DNA of 10,849 nucleotides from Campylobacteraceae bacterium (GCA_027023145.1 JALVWV010000170.1:1-10849), one strand, 5' to 3'. Positions 1 to 8,686 are shown, numbered from the stretch's first letter. A program made the numbers and translations. The notes: generated from the sequence alone by a model not told the origin.

Positions 1-1461
1 GGAGATATTGATATTATGCTCGGCGATAATGCGCCCCACGTCACCGATGACACCGGGCTGGTCATCATTTTTGAAGAGGATCAGGCGTCCTTTGGGCTCG
101 AGATCAAGCGTGTAGCCGTCGATGTCGACAATCCGCTGCTGTGAAGACTCAAATACCGTACTGCTGATCTTGAGGACATTACCGTTCTGGGTCGAGAGGC
201 GGACGGTCAGCAGGTTTTTCAAACCGCTGGTGTTGGGCAGTTGCTCTTTGAGCACGTCCAGATCATGCTCTTTGGCAATGTACTCGGCATTGACATAGTT
301 AACTTCATCCTCGTCAAGAGTAGCACTCAACGCACCGACAAGGACAAAGGTGGCTAGCGAGTCCACGTAGTCCGAAATCGGCCCTTCGGTACTGACTTTG
401 ATCGATTTCATGCCGCTATGGGTCAGCTGCCCACCCATGTAGCCGATCTTTTGTGCCATTTCAAGGTAGGGACGGACGAAATCAGGGAGTTCGTTCTCCT
501 TGATCGGCAGGTTCAGGGCATTGGGGTACGAGATCCCTTTGGCTGCTGCGATGGCATTTTCGGCCGATTGGATCGCAATATTTTGCTGCGACTCACGAGT
601 GTTGGCTCCCAGGTGCGGGGTAACGGTGATATTGTCCAAATCCAACAAGGGGTTATCTGTCGCCGGCTCTTTGTCAAACACATCGATCCCAGCCATGGCT
701 ACCTTGCCACTTTTGAGCGCTTCGTAAAGATCGGCTTCATTGTAGAGACCGCCACGGGCGACGTTGATCAGGATAACTCCGTCTTTCATCTGGGCGATCT
801 CTTTGGCGGTGATCATGTTGATCGTTTCCTGATTTTTCGGGGTGTGGATCGTAATGATATCGCAGGCGAGAATGTCGTCGAAGTTGGTCGTGTAAGCGAT
901 GTCAAGGTCGGTGGCTTTGGTGGGGTCAATGTACGGGTCGTACGTAATCACATCCATCTCGAATGCTTTGGCACGCTTGGCGACACGGGAACCAATGTTT
1001 CCAAATCCAATCACGCCGAGTTTCTTGTCTTTGAGCTCCGTGCCATACCAGTCCTGTCGACGCCAGACCCGATCCTGCTTGAGGTTGTTGTGGGCATAGG
1101 GGAATTGACGAACACAGCTGAGCATATGTGTCATGGTCATCTCAACGGCGGCAATCGTGTTGGCTGTCGGGACATTCATCGCGACAATCCCCTGCTTGCT
1201 GCATCCGGGGATATCGACATTGTCCACACCGACACCGGCTCGAACAATGGCCGTCATTTTTTTGGCATGGTCGAGAAAATACTGATCGACATCGGTTGAA
1301 CTGCGTGTAATGGCAACGTGAGCCTGGGGGATAATGGTTTCGACGAGCTTATCTTTGGGCTCGTCTGCCGCATTGATGAGAACAATATCGGGATGAGCCT
1401 CGAGAAGATCGAGACCCTTCTGGTGGATGTGGTCACAGACCACGATGGTATATTTTTGCAT
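1..1461 (-). CDS. serA: D-3-phosphoglycerate dehydrogenase, 3' end cut by window edge
   Basis: Catalyses the first step of serine synthesis, NAD-dependent oxidation of 3-phosphoglycerate to 3-phosphohydroxypyruvate, in the cytoplasm. The reading frame is open from ATG at 1461 to the window edge, giving 487 residues. Visible parts are the substrate-domain motif RAGVGVDN (74-81), the Rossmann nucleotide loop GFGNIG (152-157) with the NAD-selecting Asp near 175, and the catalytic Arg236 (ARGG), Glu265 (FDKEP) and His283 (PHLGA). After about residue 320 comes the intervening domain of long-form SerA, and an ACT regulatory domain begins near 453 (KNDDQPGVIGDVGR). About 40 residues of the ACT domain are missing. 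The ACT domain suggests allosteric control, classically by serine. The start lies 8 bases after the rpsA stop and has no AGGAG-like site; the upstream bases are pyrimidine-rich, so translation may be coupled to rpsA. The start is supported by the N-terminus MQKYTIVVCD running straight into the fold. Confidence 0.96.
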   Translation of the reverse strand, partial: MQKYTIVVCDHIHQKGLDLLEAHPDIVLINAADEPKDKLVETIIPQAHVAITRSSTDVDQYFLDHAKKMTAIVRAGVGVDNVDIPGCSKQGIVAMNVPTANTIAAVEMTMTHMLSCVRQFPYAHNNLKQDRVWRRQDWYGTELKDKKLGVIGFGNIGSRVAKRAKAFEMDVITYDPYIDPTKATDLDIAYTTNFDDILACDIITIHTPKNQETINMITAKEIAQMKDGVILINVARGGLYNEADLYEALKSGKVAMAGIDVFDKEPATDNPLLDLDNITVTPHLGANTRESQQNIAIQSAENAIAAAKGISYPNALNLPIKENELPDFVRPYLEMAQKIGYMGGQLTHSGMKSIKVSTEGPISDYVDSLATFVLVGALSATLDEDEVNYVNAEYIAKEHDLDVLKEQLPNTSGLKNLLTVRLSTQNGNVLKISSTVFESSQQRIVDIDGYTLDLEPKGRLILFKNDDQPGVIGDVGRIIAEHNINIS

Positions 1462-1469
1462 GGAGAGGA

Positions 1470-3119
1470 CTACTTCAGTTTGTCTTTGATCAAATCACCC
1501 AGTGTCATGCTGTCATCCTGCTGTTCGTTCAGGTGCTCCAGCGCTTCGCGCTCTTCCTGACGCTCGAGACGTTTGACCGATACTCGGATACGATCGTTTT
1601 TGGCATCGATGAAGCTGATGACCCCTTTGATCTCCTGACCCGGTTCAATCTCATCAAACTTGAGCGGATGGAGATCCTCGACACGAATCAGTGCATCGAC
1701 ATTGGCATCCAGCGCGATGAAGACACCGAACTCTTTCTTGTCTTTGACTGTACCAGTGACAATGTCGCCGTTCTTGTGGCTTTTGGCGAAGGCGTCAGCC
1801 GGAGACTCTTCGAGCGCTTTTTTACTCAGAGAAATCTTCCCGGCATCGGTATCGATTTTGATGATCTTCACTTCCACTTCATCACCGGACTTGAAAAGAT
1901 CTTTGGCATTCTTGCTCTTATCCCAAGAGGCTTCCTGGTTGTGGAGTAAACCTTCGACACCGTCAAGCTTGACAAACGCACCAAAATCGGTCAACGAAGT
2001 GACCGTACCGGTGACAACATCCCCGACGCGATGCTTGCGGGAAAAGGCCTCCATCGGCTTGGGCTGGAGACTCTTGAGGCTGACACGGAGGCGACGTTTC
2101 TCTTTGTCGATCTCGATCACTTCTACATCAATGTCTTCGCCCACGGTGAGGTAATCTTTGGGGTGTTTAACGTTTTTGTCCCAAGAGACTTCGGAGACGT
2201 GAAGGAACGCTTCGAGATCTTCACCGAGGTCAACAAATACACCGTAGGGTTCAATGTTGCTGACCGTAGCAGTGACGGTATCACCAACGCCGAGAATCTC
2301 ATCGATATTTTCCCAAGGATCGGGATTGGCATCTTTGATGGAGAGGGAGAGGTGACGCTTCTTCTTGTCGTAATCGAGTGCAACAACATTGACTTCATCA
2401 CCCTCTTCAAAATATTTTGAGGGATTCACAGGCCCTTTGTGTGAAATCTGTGAATAGTGTACCAGACCGTCCATACCACCTACATCGACAAACATACCGT
2501 AGCTGGTAATCTTTTTGACAACACCGATGACGGGATCTTTGCTCTCGAGCAATCCATCCACAATCTCCTGTGCCTTGGCTTTGTCCCGCTCGATCAACTC
2601 TTTGCGAGAGATAACAACGGAACCCTTCTCTTTATCTGCTTTGACGATGACCGCTTTGACTTTCTTGCCGATGGGATCAACTTTGGCACTGAGGTAAGAG
2701 AGGGTACGGGGCATGAAGAATTCCAGCCCATCCACTTCGACGACGTAGCCACCCTTGTTTTTCTTGGTAACCACTCCATCGACGATGTACTCCTGCTCAG
2801 GATCATACGCTTCAATAAATGCATTGAGTGCTTTGCGTTTTTTCGCTTGTTCAAACGAGACTCGACCGCGCCCCAAGGTCAAGACTTCGATCTTGTCCCC
2901 GACAGCAAAGGGAACATTGCCCTCCTCGTCACGCACTTCGTTTAACGACAGGTTCGCATCCAAACCACCACCAATATCCACAATCAACAGGTCTTCATCC
3001 TCAACAATCTTAACAATCGTTCCCGTCACGAGATCGTTACGTGACTCTGTTTTTTTGAATGACTCTTCCAGCATTGCTTCAAAGTCAACGTCCTCTATTT
3101 CGATATCTTCGAGCTTCAT
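1470..3119 (-). CDS. rpsA: 30S ribosomal protein S1
   Basis: Ribosomal protein S1 binds mRNA on the 30S subunit and helps unfold and dock messages, especially those with weak Shine-Dalgarno sites. The 549-residue protein has six S1 (OB-fold) repeats at roughly 29-95, 108-174, 193-262, 277-349, 365-434 and 450-517. Repeats 3 to 6 carry the typical G-x-F-V-D/K-L/V-G core (for example YGMFVDVGG near 207-215 and FGAFVKLDG near 379-387). An acidic N-terminal helix precedes them, and a short charged tail (518-549) follows. Repeats 1 and 2 are the most divergent, as usual for the ribosome-binding half of S1. The ATG at 3119 has a strong AAGGAAGG site at 3124-3131. A -10 box at 3152-3157 gives the gene its own promoter, although it follows ispH in the same direction. 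The ispH-rpsA neighbourhood is widespread in bacteria. The stop is TAG. Confidence 0.97.
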   Translation of the reverse strand: MKLEDIEIEDVDFEAMLEESFKKTESRNDLVTGTIVKIVEDEDLLIVDIGGGLDANLSLNEVRDEEGNVPFAVGDKIEVLTLGRGRVSFEQAKKRKALNAFIEAYDPEQEYIVDGVVTKKNKGGYVVEVDGLEFFMPRTLSYLSAKVDPIGKKVKAVIVKADKEKGSVVISRKELIERDKAKAQEIVDGLLESKDPVIGVVKKITSYGMFVDVGGMDGLVHYSQISHKGPVNPSKYFEEGDEVNVVALDYDKKKRHLSLSIKDANPDPWENIDEILGVGDTVTATVSNIEPYGVFVDLGEDLEAFLHVSEVSWDKNVKHPKDYLTVGEDIDVEVIEIDKEKRRLRVSLKSLQPKPMEAFSRKHRVGDVVTGTVTSLTDFGAFVKLDGVEGLLHNQEASWDKSKNAKDLFKSGDEVEVKIIKIDTDAGKISLSKKALEESPADAFAKSHKNGDIVTGTVKDKKEFGVFIALDANVDALIRVEDLHPLKFDEIEPGQEIKGVISFIDAKNDRIRVSVKRLERQEEREALEHLNEQQDDSMTLGDLIKDKLK

Positions 3120-3151
3120 ATACCCTTCCTTCGTCTTCCGATTTTGCCGTA

Positions 3152-3157
3152 ATTATA
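3152..3157 (-). promoter_or_regulatory. Promoter -10 box of rpsA
   Basis: On the minus strand the 87-base gap between ispH and rpsA holds a perfect TATAAT, preceded by an A-rich run (3158-3174). There is no TTGACA-like -35. Transcription would start near 3145, giving a leader of about 25 bases that ends in the rpsA Shine-Dalgarno. No terminator hairpin is visible in the gap, so read-through from ispH is also likely. Position and sequence are seen directly; activity is inferred. Confidence 0.65.
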
Positions 3158-3206
3158 CCTTTTTTTATTTAAGGACACCTCTACACGGCGCAAACAGAGA
3201 CGAAAA

Positions 3207-4043
3207 CTATCCCTTGATCGCCTCAATCCGGTCAACAACATTCTGGACGATCCAGTCCGGTGAAGAAGCCCCAGCACTAATACCACACAATGTTTTACCG
3301 TCAAACCACTCCGGTTTGAGTTCACTTTCGTTTTCGATCAAATAACTATCGGGACAGTAATTTTTGGCAATCAAATGGAGTTGTTTGGTGTTGGAGGAGT
3401 GTTTGCCTCCGATGACGATCATCACATCGGCCCGCTTGGCCAATTCTGCCGCAGCATCCTGGTTTTCAAACGTCGCGTTGCAGATGGTATTGAACACCCG
3501 AACCTCTTTGGACTGAAGCACAAGTTTAGCGACGATTTTGGTAAAATCATCCGGTTTGCGGGTCGTCTGGGCGACGATGGCCACTTTGGATTTGAGGGGC
3601 AACGTGTCAATATCATCTTCGTCGAGGACGACAAAGGCATTGCGCTGATCTTCAGCGTAGCTGATGACCCCTCGGATTTCCGGGTGATTTTTGTCACCAA
3701 AAACAACAATGCTGTATCCCTCTTCACTCATTTTAGCCACGATCTTCTGTGGCGTCGTGACGTAAGGACACGTAGCGTCAATGATCTCTTTTTCCTGTGT
3801 TTTGAGCTCAGCCAGCTCGTCCCGGGGGATGCCATGGGTACGGATCACGATCGATTCGTGTTCTTCTGCCTCTTTGAGGTCTTCTGCCAATCCGATGTCA
3901 AATCCCTCTTTGAGACGGTTGATCTCATCTTTGTTGTGGATCAGAGGGCCGTACGTGACGCTGCCGGGGTTCTCTTCGGCGATCTTGATCGCCCGCTTGA
4001 CGCCGAAACAAAAGCCATAGGCACTTGCTAATTCTATTTTCAT
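3207..4043 (-). CDS. ispH: 4-hydroxy-3-methylbut-2-enyl diphosphate reductase
   Basis: Last enzyme of the non-mevalonate (MEP) isoprenoid pathway: it reduces HMBPP to isopentenyl and dimethylallyl diphosphate using an iron-sulfur cluster. The 278-residue protein matches the short form usual in Campylobacterota (E. coli has 316). The three cluster cysteines are Cys12 (GFCFGV), Cys92 (ATCPYV) and Cys188 (TICNAT). Substrate and proton-relay residues are present: His120 and Glu122 (NHPEIRG), the QTT motif (159-161), SSN (216-218), and the Ser pair near 260. The ATG at 4043 overlaps the aroA stop (ATGA), and an AAAGGTGG site lies in the last codons of aroA, so translation is coupled to aroA. Cys230 and Cys253 are extra cysteines with no role I can assign. 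The stop is TAG, 87 bases before rpsA. Confidence 0.97.
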   Translation of the reverse strand: MKIELASAYGFCFGVKRAIKIAEENPGSVTYGPLIHNKDEINRLKEGFDIGLAEDLKEAEEHESIVIRTHGIPRDELAELKTQEKEIIDATCPYVTTPQKIVAKMSEEGYSIVVFGDKNHPEIRGVISYAEDQRNAFVVLDEDDIDTLPLKSKVAIVAQTTRKPDDFTKIVAKLVLQSKEVRVFNTICNATFENQDAAAELAKRADVMIVIGGKHSSNTKQLHLIAKNYCPDSYLIENESELKPEWFDGKTLCGISAGASSPDWIVQNVVDRIEAIKG

Positions 4044-5347
4044 TCATCCACCTTTGTGATCTGTCGCAGCAATGCGTAAAAGTTGGGGAATGAGGTATCG
4101 ACACAGGCGGTATCCTCTACCGCCATGCCACAGACCAATCCCGCAATCGAAAAGCTCATGGCGATCCGATGATCTCCGAAACTTTCCACCGTCGCTGGCT
4201 GCAATTTCCCACCAGTAATAGCATACCCATCGTCAAATTCTTCCGTCACGATACCTGATTTTTCCAAACCCTGCAAGACCGAAGCAATCCGGTCACTCTC
4301 CTTAACCCGTAATTCAGCAGCATTGCGAACCGTACTGCGACCCTCGGCCACCGCCATGGCAATGGAGAGTGCCGGGAGTTCATCGATCAACCAGGCAATG
4401 TTTTCCGAGACATCAATTGCCTGAAGCTTCCCGTTATAGGTGATGTGAATATCCCCGATGGGTTCATACCGGCTCTCCTTTTCCCGGTAGTCGATCCGGG
4501 CACCCATCTTCTCCAATATGCAATACGCTTCGATCCGGGTAGCATTGAGCGAAACGTTCTGGATCGTCACTTCCGATCCAGGGATAATGGCTGCCGCCAC
4601 CGCAAAGAAAAAGCCACTCGAAGGATCAGCCGGAACGATCAAATCCAACGGCGCAAGCGGTGTATCCATCGGAGTAATCTCAATCCATCCATCCTCAGCG
4701 GTACGGACATCGGCACCCATACCACGCAGCATCCGCTCGGTGTGATCCCGACTCAGCAGCGATTCATGATAACGGCTCACTCCATCGCCTCGGAGTGCGG
4801 CAAGGATCAGTGCCGATTTGACCTGTGCCGAATCGATTGGAGAATCGTACACAAACGCCTTCATGGCGCCGCCACGAATATGAAGAGGTGCGAGGTTCCC
4901 ATCTTGGCGGCCATCGATCCGGGCACCAATGCTACGCAATGGCTTGACCACCCGGTTCATAGGGCGCCCCCGCAAATAACGATCACCGGTCAGGACGAAA
5001 CTCCCCTCGATCCCGCTGAGCAATCCGCAAAAGAGCCGCATCCCGGTTCCGGCATTACCGCAGTCGAGGACATCGTCGGGCTCCTGAAGGCTCTCGGGTG
5101 GAGTGATCGTCACATCCCCACCGTCGCGCTCGACCATCGCACCAAGCTGTTCGACAATGTGAAGGGTATTGAGGGTGTCTTCTCCGAGGAGAAAATTGTG
5201 GACGCGTGAGGGGCGATCACTTAGCAGAGCGAACATCGCAGCACGATGCGAAATGGACTTGTCCGGCGCGATATCATCGACTGTCATCCGGAAAGAGCCG
5301 GGCGCAGCTGCGACTGTAACGCGGGCTACCGAAGCGTGGCTTGGCAT
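4040..5347 (-). CDS. aroA: 3-phosphoshikimate 1-carboxyvinyltransferase (EPSP synthase)
   Basis: Joins shikimate-3-phosphate and phosphoenolpyruvate to make EPSP, the sixth step of the shikimate pathway to chorismate and aromatic amino acids. The 435-residue protein shows the family motifs in order: DKSISHR (29-35), CGNAGTGMR (96-104), DRYLRGRPM (122-130), SAQVK (173-177), the catalytic-region DELPALS (322-328), RVKESDR (347-353) and GDHRIAMS (391-398). The residue equivalent to E. coli Gly96 is Gly100. The ATG at 5347 lies inside the end of pheT (22-base overlap) and has GGAG five bases upstream, which supports it over the internal Met21. With this start about 28 residues precede the first motif, slightly longer than the shortest family members. 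It is coupled at the other end to ispH by ATGA. Confidence 0.96.
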   Translation of the reverse strand: MPSHASVARVTVAAAPGSFRMTVDDIAPDKSISHRAAMFALLSDRPSRVHNFLLGEDTLNTLHIVEQLGAMVERDGGDVTITPPESLQEPDDVLDCGNAGTGMRLFCGLLSGIEGSFVLTGDRYLRGRPMNRVVKPLRSIGARIDGRQDGNLAPLHIRGGAMKAFVYDSPIDSAQVKSALILAALRGDGVSRYHESLLSRDHTERMLRGMGADVRTAEDGWIEITPMDTPLAPLDLIVPADPSSGFFFAVAAAIIPGSEVTIQNVSLNATRIEAYCILEKMGARIDYREKESRYEPIGDIHITYNGKLQAIDVSENIAWLIDELPALSIAMAVAEGRSTVRNAAELRVKESDRIASVLQGLEKSGIVTEEFDDGYAITGGKLQPATVESFGDHRIAMSFSIAGLVCGMAVEDTACVDTSFPNFYALLRQITKVDE

Positions 5348-7662
5348 TGGGTCTCCAGCGTTTTTAACACAGCATCGACACTTGCATCAATATCCGTATC
5401 TGAGAGGGTTCCTTCCTCGGATTGGACAAAAAGACGTACGGTGACACTTTTACGATCGCCAAGGCTTTCATCCTCATAGACATCGACGACATAATGCCGC
5501 TTCAACAGAGGAACCTTTGCCGCTGCGATTGCTGCGTGAATAGCACGGTAAGGCAACGTTACATCGACCAGCACACTGATGTCCTTGTACACCCCCTGAT
5601 AGTTGGAAACCGGATGCGCAAGGATAGGCTCCGGAAGGATGGCTTCCAGATCCAACTCCGCCACAAACGTTTCACCAAGGTCGTACTCTTGGGCCACCGT
5701 AGGGTGAAGCTTGGTCAGGTACCCGATAGCACGCCCCTTCCGAAGGAGCGTCGCCGACTGATACGGATGGATCAGGGCATGGGTCTCTTCACAGGGGATC
5801 AAGTCCAGATCACCGACCACCCGCCCGAGACGCTCGACGAAATCGGCAAATGTAATCGCCGCCGGTTTTCCCTGGTTGTCCAGCCGATCGTGTTCCCGCT
5901 GCCCGCTCCAGACAAATGCCACCCGCTCGGTCTGCTGACGCTGTGCATCAAAGACGGCGCCCACTTCAAACAGCGGAATCCGCTTGATCCCATAGCTGAC
6001 GTTACGCTTGAGCGCATCGAGGAGGTTGGTCATCAGGGTCGTCCGCAAGGTATTGAGCTCTTCGACGATAGGATTGACCAGCTCAAGAGATGCCTCCACG
6101 GTCGGAAAACCGTATGCCTCAAGCTTCGAACGGTCGGCAAAAGCATACGTCACCGCTTCGTAGAATCCGGCCGCCACTGCCCGCTGGCGCAGGTCACGTT
6201 TGAACCGGTAGCGACGGGAAGCGTCGGTCATCCGATTCTGCTCCAGCAGTTCGAGGGGTTTGGCTTCAATGTTATCGATGCCAGTGATCCGAAGGATCTC
6301 TTCGGCGATATCCTGCACATTGACGATGTCGTGACGATGCGGAGGAATCCGCACGCCAAACGTATCCCCACTACTGCCCCGAATATCAAAGCCGAGACGT
6401 TTGAGGATTGTATGCACCGTCGTCTTGCGCACCGGATTGCCGATGATAGCACTCAACGTCTCAACGCTGGCACCGACTGCCCGCTCCTCACGCTTGGCAT
6501 GGATGCTGAAATCCCCTTCATAAAACAGGCACTCCCCCATCGCATTGCACGTGTTCTGTAGATAGTGACTTCCGAGACTCAACTTCGGTTCACTCCCACG
6601 GGAAGTATTGTAATAGAGCGCATCGGTCTGGAGTTTATGGCTCGAGACGGTCTCAACCAGCAACGCTGGGTCGATGTAGCTCGCTTCGAACAGGATCTCT
6701 GCTGTATCGTCGTGCGCCCGGAACGTGTCACTCTGCTCGATCCCCACCGCCGAGAGGGCTTGGTCGTCGTGGCTGATGACCACCAGCCCCTGCTTGCCAT
6801 GTCGGGCGTTCAAAGTGATTTTCCCATCCGAGTTGTAGAGTTTTTTCGCATCATACGCCCGCAGGATAACTCCGGTCGCATGGGTACTGTAGCGCACCAT
6901 CGTGTCAATTGTGTCGACAGCATTCACTCCGACCAGAGCCAGACGCAGGGTCGGGAGGAGACGGGAACGCGGCTTACGATTTTCGACCAAAAAGTACTGA
7001 AGATCCGAAGGGATATTGCGATCACTCTGGATTGCAATCTTGCGGGCAATCCCCACATTGCTTTTGGTGATTTTTCCCAATTTGTAGGGCTTGATCGGAC
7101 GGTCAAGCGCTGCACTCAAGTCTCGTGCTACTCCATGAATACTCAGGCAGTCACCCCGGTTGGCGGTCAGTTCCAATTCGATGACGGTGTCGGCAACCTT
7201 GGGATAACTTCCCAATTCGCGCCCCACCACAAGCTCCCCAATGCTCTCATCGAGGATCATGATCCCTTCACCCATCTCCGGCAGGCCAAGCTCTGTGCTC
7301 GAACACACCATCCCGAAGCTCTCAACCCCACGCAGCTTGGCGGGCTTGATCTTGAAATCCCCAGGCAATACAGCGCCGATCGTTGCCACAGCGACGTATT
7401 CAGCCTCGACGACGTTGGCAGCTCCACAGATGATCTGCTGAGGCTCGTCCATCCCGATGTCGATCAAGCAGAGGCTCAGTTTGTCCGCATCGGGGTGACG
7501 ATTGCACGCCACGATCCGGCCGACGACCACCTTTTCGGGAATGGTGTATTCGGTCAATGAATCGACCTCGAGGCCGATAGCATTGAACGTCTCATACAGC
7601 TGGGCATTGCTGATCCCCTCGAGATTGATAAACTCCTCGAGCCAAGTACGTGTAATAATCAT
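5326..7662 (-). CDS. pheT: Phenylalanine-tRNA ligase beta subunit
   Basis: Large subunit of the cytoplasmic (alpha-beta)2 enzyme that charges tRNA-Phe. The 778 residues are close to the bacterial norm. Domains seen: the EMAP-type tRNA-binding domain (about 42-150, KVVVGRIVACNRHPDADKL), the B3/B4 region that normally edits Tyr-tRNA-Phe (about 210-375), B5 (about 400-475, RIPPHRHDI and DIAEEILRITG), the catalytic-like core (480-680), and the C-terminal ferredoxin-fold anticodon-binding domain (about 685-778, YKDISVLVD). B3/B4 is unusually divergent: Arg268 stands where most bacterial enzymes have the His of the P-x-HAFD motif, the GG loop reads VGIEQS, and only Glu326 of the known editing-site residues is obvious. 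The ATG at 7662 overlaps the pheS stop as ATGA, with GGAG eight bases upstream. The gene runs 22 bases into aroA. Confidence 0.97.
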   Translation of the reverse strand: MIITRTWLEEFINLEGISNAQLYETFNAIGLEVDSLTEYTIPEKVVVGRIVACNRHPDADKLSLCLIDIGMDEPQQIICGAANVVEAEYVAVATIGAVLPGDFKIKPAKLRGVESFGMVCSSTELGLPEMGEGIMILDESIGELVVGRELGSYPKVADTVIELELTANRGDCLSIHGVARDLSAALDRPIKPYKLGKITKSNVGIARKIAIQSDRNIPSDLQYFLVENRKPRSRLLPTLRLALVGVNAVDTIDTMVRYSTHATGVILRAYDAKKLYNSDGKITLNARHGKQGLVVISHDDQALSAVGIEQSDTFRAHDDTAEILFEASYIDPALLVETVSSHKLQTDALYYNTSRGSEPKLSLGSHYLQNTCNAMGECLFYEGDFSIHAKREERAVGASVETLSAIIGNPVRKTTVHTILKRLGFDIRGSSGDTFGVRIPPHRHDIVNVQDIAEEILRITGIDNIEAKPLELLEQNRMTDASRRYRFKRDLRQRAVAAGFYEAVTYAFADRSKLEAYGFPTVEASLELVNPIVEELNTLRTTLMTNLLDALKRNVSYGIKRIPLFEVGAVFDAQRQQTERVAFVWSGQREHDRLDNQGKPAAITFADFVERLGRVVGDLDLIPCEETHALIHPYQSATLLRKGRAIGYLTKLHPTVAQEYDLGETFVAELDLEAILPEPILAHPVSNYQGVYKDISVLVDVTLPYRAIHAAIAAAKVPLLKRHYVVDVYEDESLGDRKSVTVRLFVQSEEGTLSDTDIDASVDAVLKTLETQCQATLR

Positions 7663-8651
7663 TTAAACTGCTCCAATAGACGAATATCTCCCTCAAACAA
7701 ACTGCGCAAATCGGGAATCTTGTGCATCAACATCGCAAACCGCTCAACCCCCAATCCAAAGGCATAGCCGCTCACCCCTTCGTAACCGACGGCTTTGAAA
7801 ACATTGGGGTCGACCACCCCGCTGCCAAGCACTTCAAGCCAGCCGGTATGGGAGCAGACACGGCACCCTTCCCCTTCGCAGAAAATACAGCTGATGTCCA
7901 CCTCAGCCGAAGGCTCAGTGAAGGGGAAAAAGCTCGGACGGAACCGCACATCCACATCCCCAAACATGTGGTGAAGGAAATCGGTCAAAATATATTTGAG
8001 ATTGGCAAAACTTACTTTACCCTCCTCCTCGACCACGAGCCCCTCAACCTGATGGAACATCGGGGTATGGGTCAGGTCGTAGTCCCGCCGGAAAACCGTA
8101 CCTGGAGCAATGATCCGGATCGGCGGCTTCTGGGCGAGCATCGTCCGGATCTGTACCGGTGACGTGTGAGTACGCAGCAGGCTTCCGTCTCCGAAATAGA
8201 AGGTATCCTGCATGTCCCGTGCCGGGTGAAACTTGGGGAGATTCAGCGCCTCAAAGTTGTGAAAGTCATCCTCCACCATCGGTCCGGTCTCCACCGCAAA
8301 ATTCATCGCGACAAAATAGTCGATGATTGCATCCATCGTCTCCATGACCGGATGGAGCGCTCCCCGCTCTGAGGCTTGAGCGTAGAGCGTGACATCGATC
8401 GCCTCAGCCTTGAGTTGAGCTTCAAGTGCCGCTTCCGCCAGCTCAGCATGCCGCCGGTCAAACAATGCTTGCAAATCAGCTTTCTGCGTATTCAATCCTG
8501 CTGCAAACGCTTTTTTCTCCGGTCCGGGCACATCCTTGAGCTTGGCAAATTCTGCCGCTAAGGCACCTTTCTTCCCAAACACTTCCACCCGCACCTGCTC
8601 CAGACTCTCAAGCGAATCAGCTGCCTCTATTTTTGCGCTTAGATTTTCCAT
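7659..8651 (-). CDS. pheS: Phenylalanine-tRNA ligase alpha subunit
   Basis: Catalytic subunit of phenylalanyl-tRNA synthetase, a class II synthetase. The 330-residue protein has an N-terminal coiled-coil arm (about 1-85), FHPARDMQDTFYF (141-153), the Phe-site segment RTHTSPVQIR (160-169), motif 2 (GTVFRRDYDLTHTPMFHQ, 184-201) and motif 3 (GLGVERFAML, 299-308). Ala297 keeps the residue tied to normal Phe specificity (E. coli Ala294). A four-cysteine knuckle (Cys255, 258, 263, 266) precedes TGWLEVLG; many non-enterobacterial PheS proteins have this, so it is not odd here, though metal binding is unproven. The ATG at 8651 has an AGAGG site five bases upstream. It is the first gene of the leftward block and is coupled to pheT. 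No Phe-codon leader peptide, attenuator or T-box is visible upstream. Confidence 0.97.
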   Translation of the reverse strand: MENLSAKIEAADSLESLEQVRVEVFGKKGALAAEFAKLKDVPGPEKKAFAAGLNTQKADLQALFDRRHAELAEAALEAQLKAEAIDVTLYAQASERGALHPVMETMDAIIDYFVAMNFAVETGPMVEDDFHNFEALNLPKFHPARDMQDTFYFGDGSLLRTHTSPVQIRTMLAQKPPIRIIAPGTVFRRDYDLTHTPMFHQVEGLVVEEEGKVSFANLKYILTDFLHHMFGDVDVRFRPSFFPFTEPSAEVDISCIFCEGEGCRVCSHTGWLEVLGSGVVDPNVFKAVGYEGVSGYAFGLGVERFAMLMHKIPDLRSLFEGDIRLLEQFK

Positions 8652-8686
8652 ACGACCTCTGTTTTCTCAAATAATTAATAGTCGTG

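Noticed and set aside
418..1299. Plus-strand open frame of 293 codons opposite serA
   Set aside because: It lies wholly antisense to conserved SerA catalytic sequence and has no domain-like features.
3375..4031. Plus-strand open frame of 218 codons opposite ispH
   Set aside because: It is an antisense shadow of a clear IspH with all three cluster cysteines.
5030..5060. Glyphosate-insensitive type EPSP synthase
   Set aside because: The residue matching E. coli Gly96 is glycine (Gly100), not the alanine of the CP4-type enzyme. Sequence alone gives no reason to claim insensitivity.
5422..7560. Two long plus-strand open frames (5422-6561 and 6565-7560) opposite pheT
   Set aside because: They are the codon-bias shadow of pheT, show no recognisable domains, and have no promoter or convincing ribosome site. 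The minus-strand protein is an unmistakable PheT over its full length.
7853..7889. Cys-rich knuckle in PheS as a novel metal site
   Set aside because: The CxxC-GxGC-xxC pattern before TGWLEVLG is common in bacterial PheS outside the enterobacteria.
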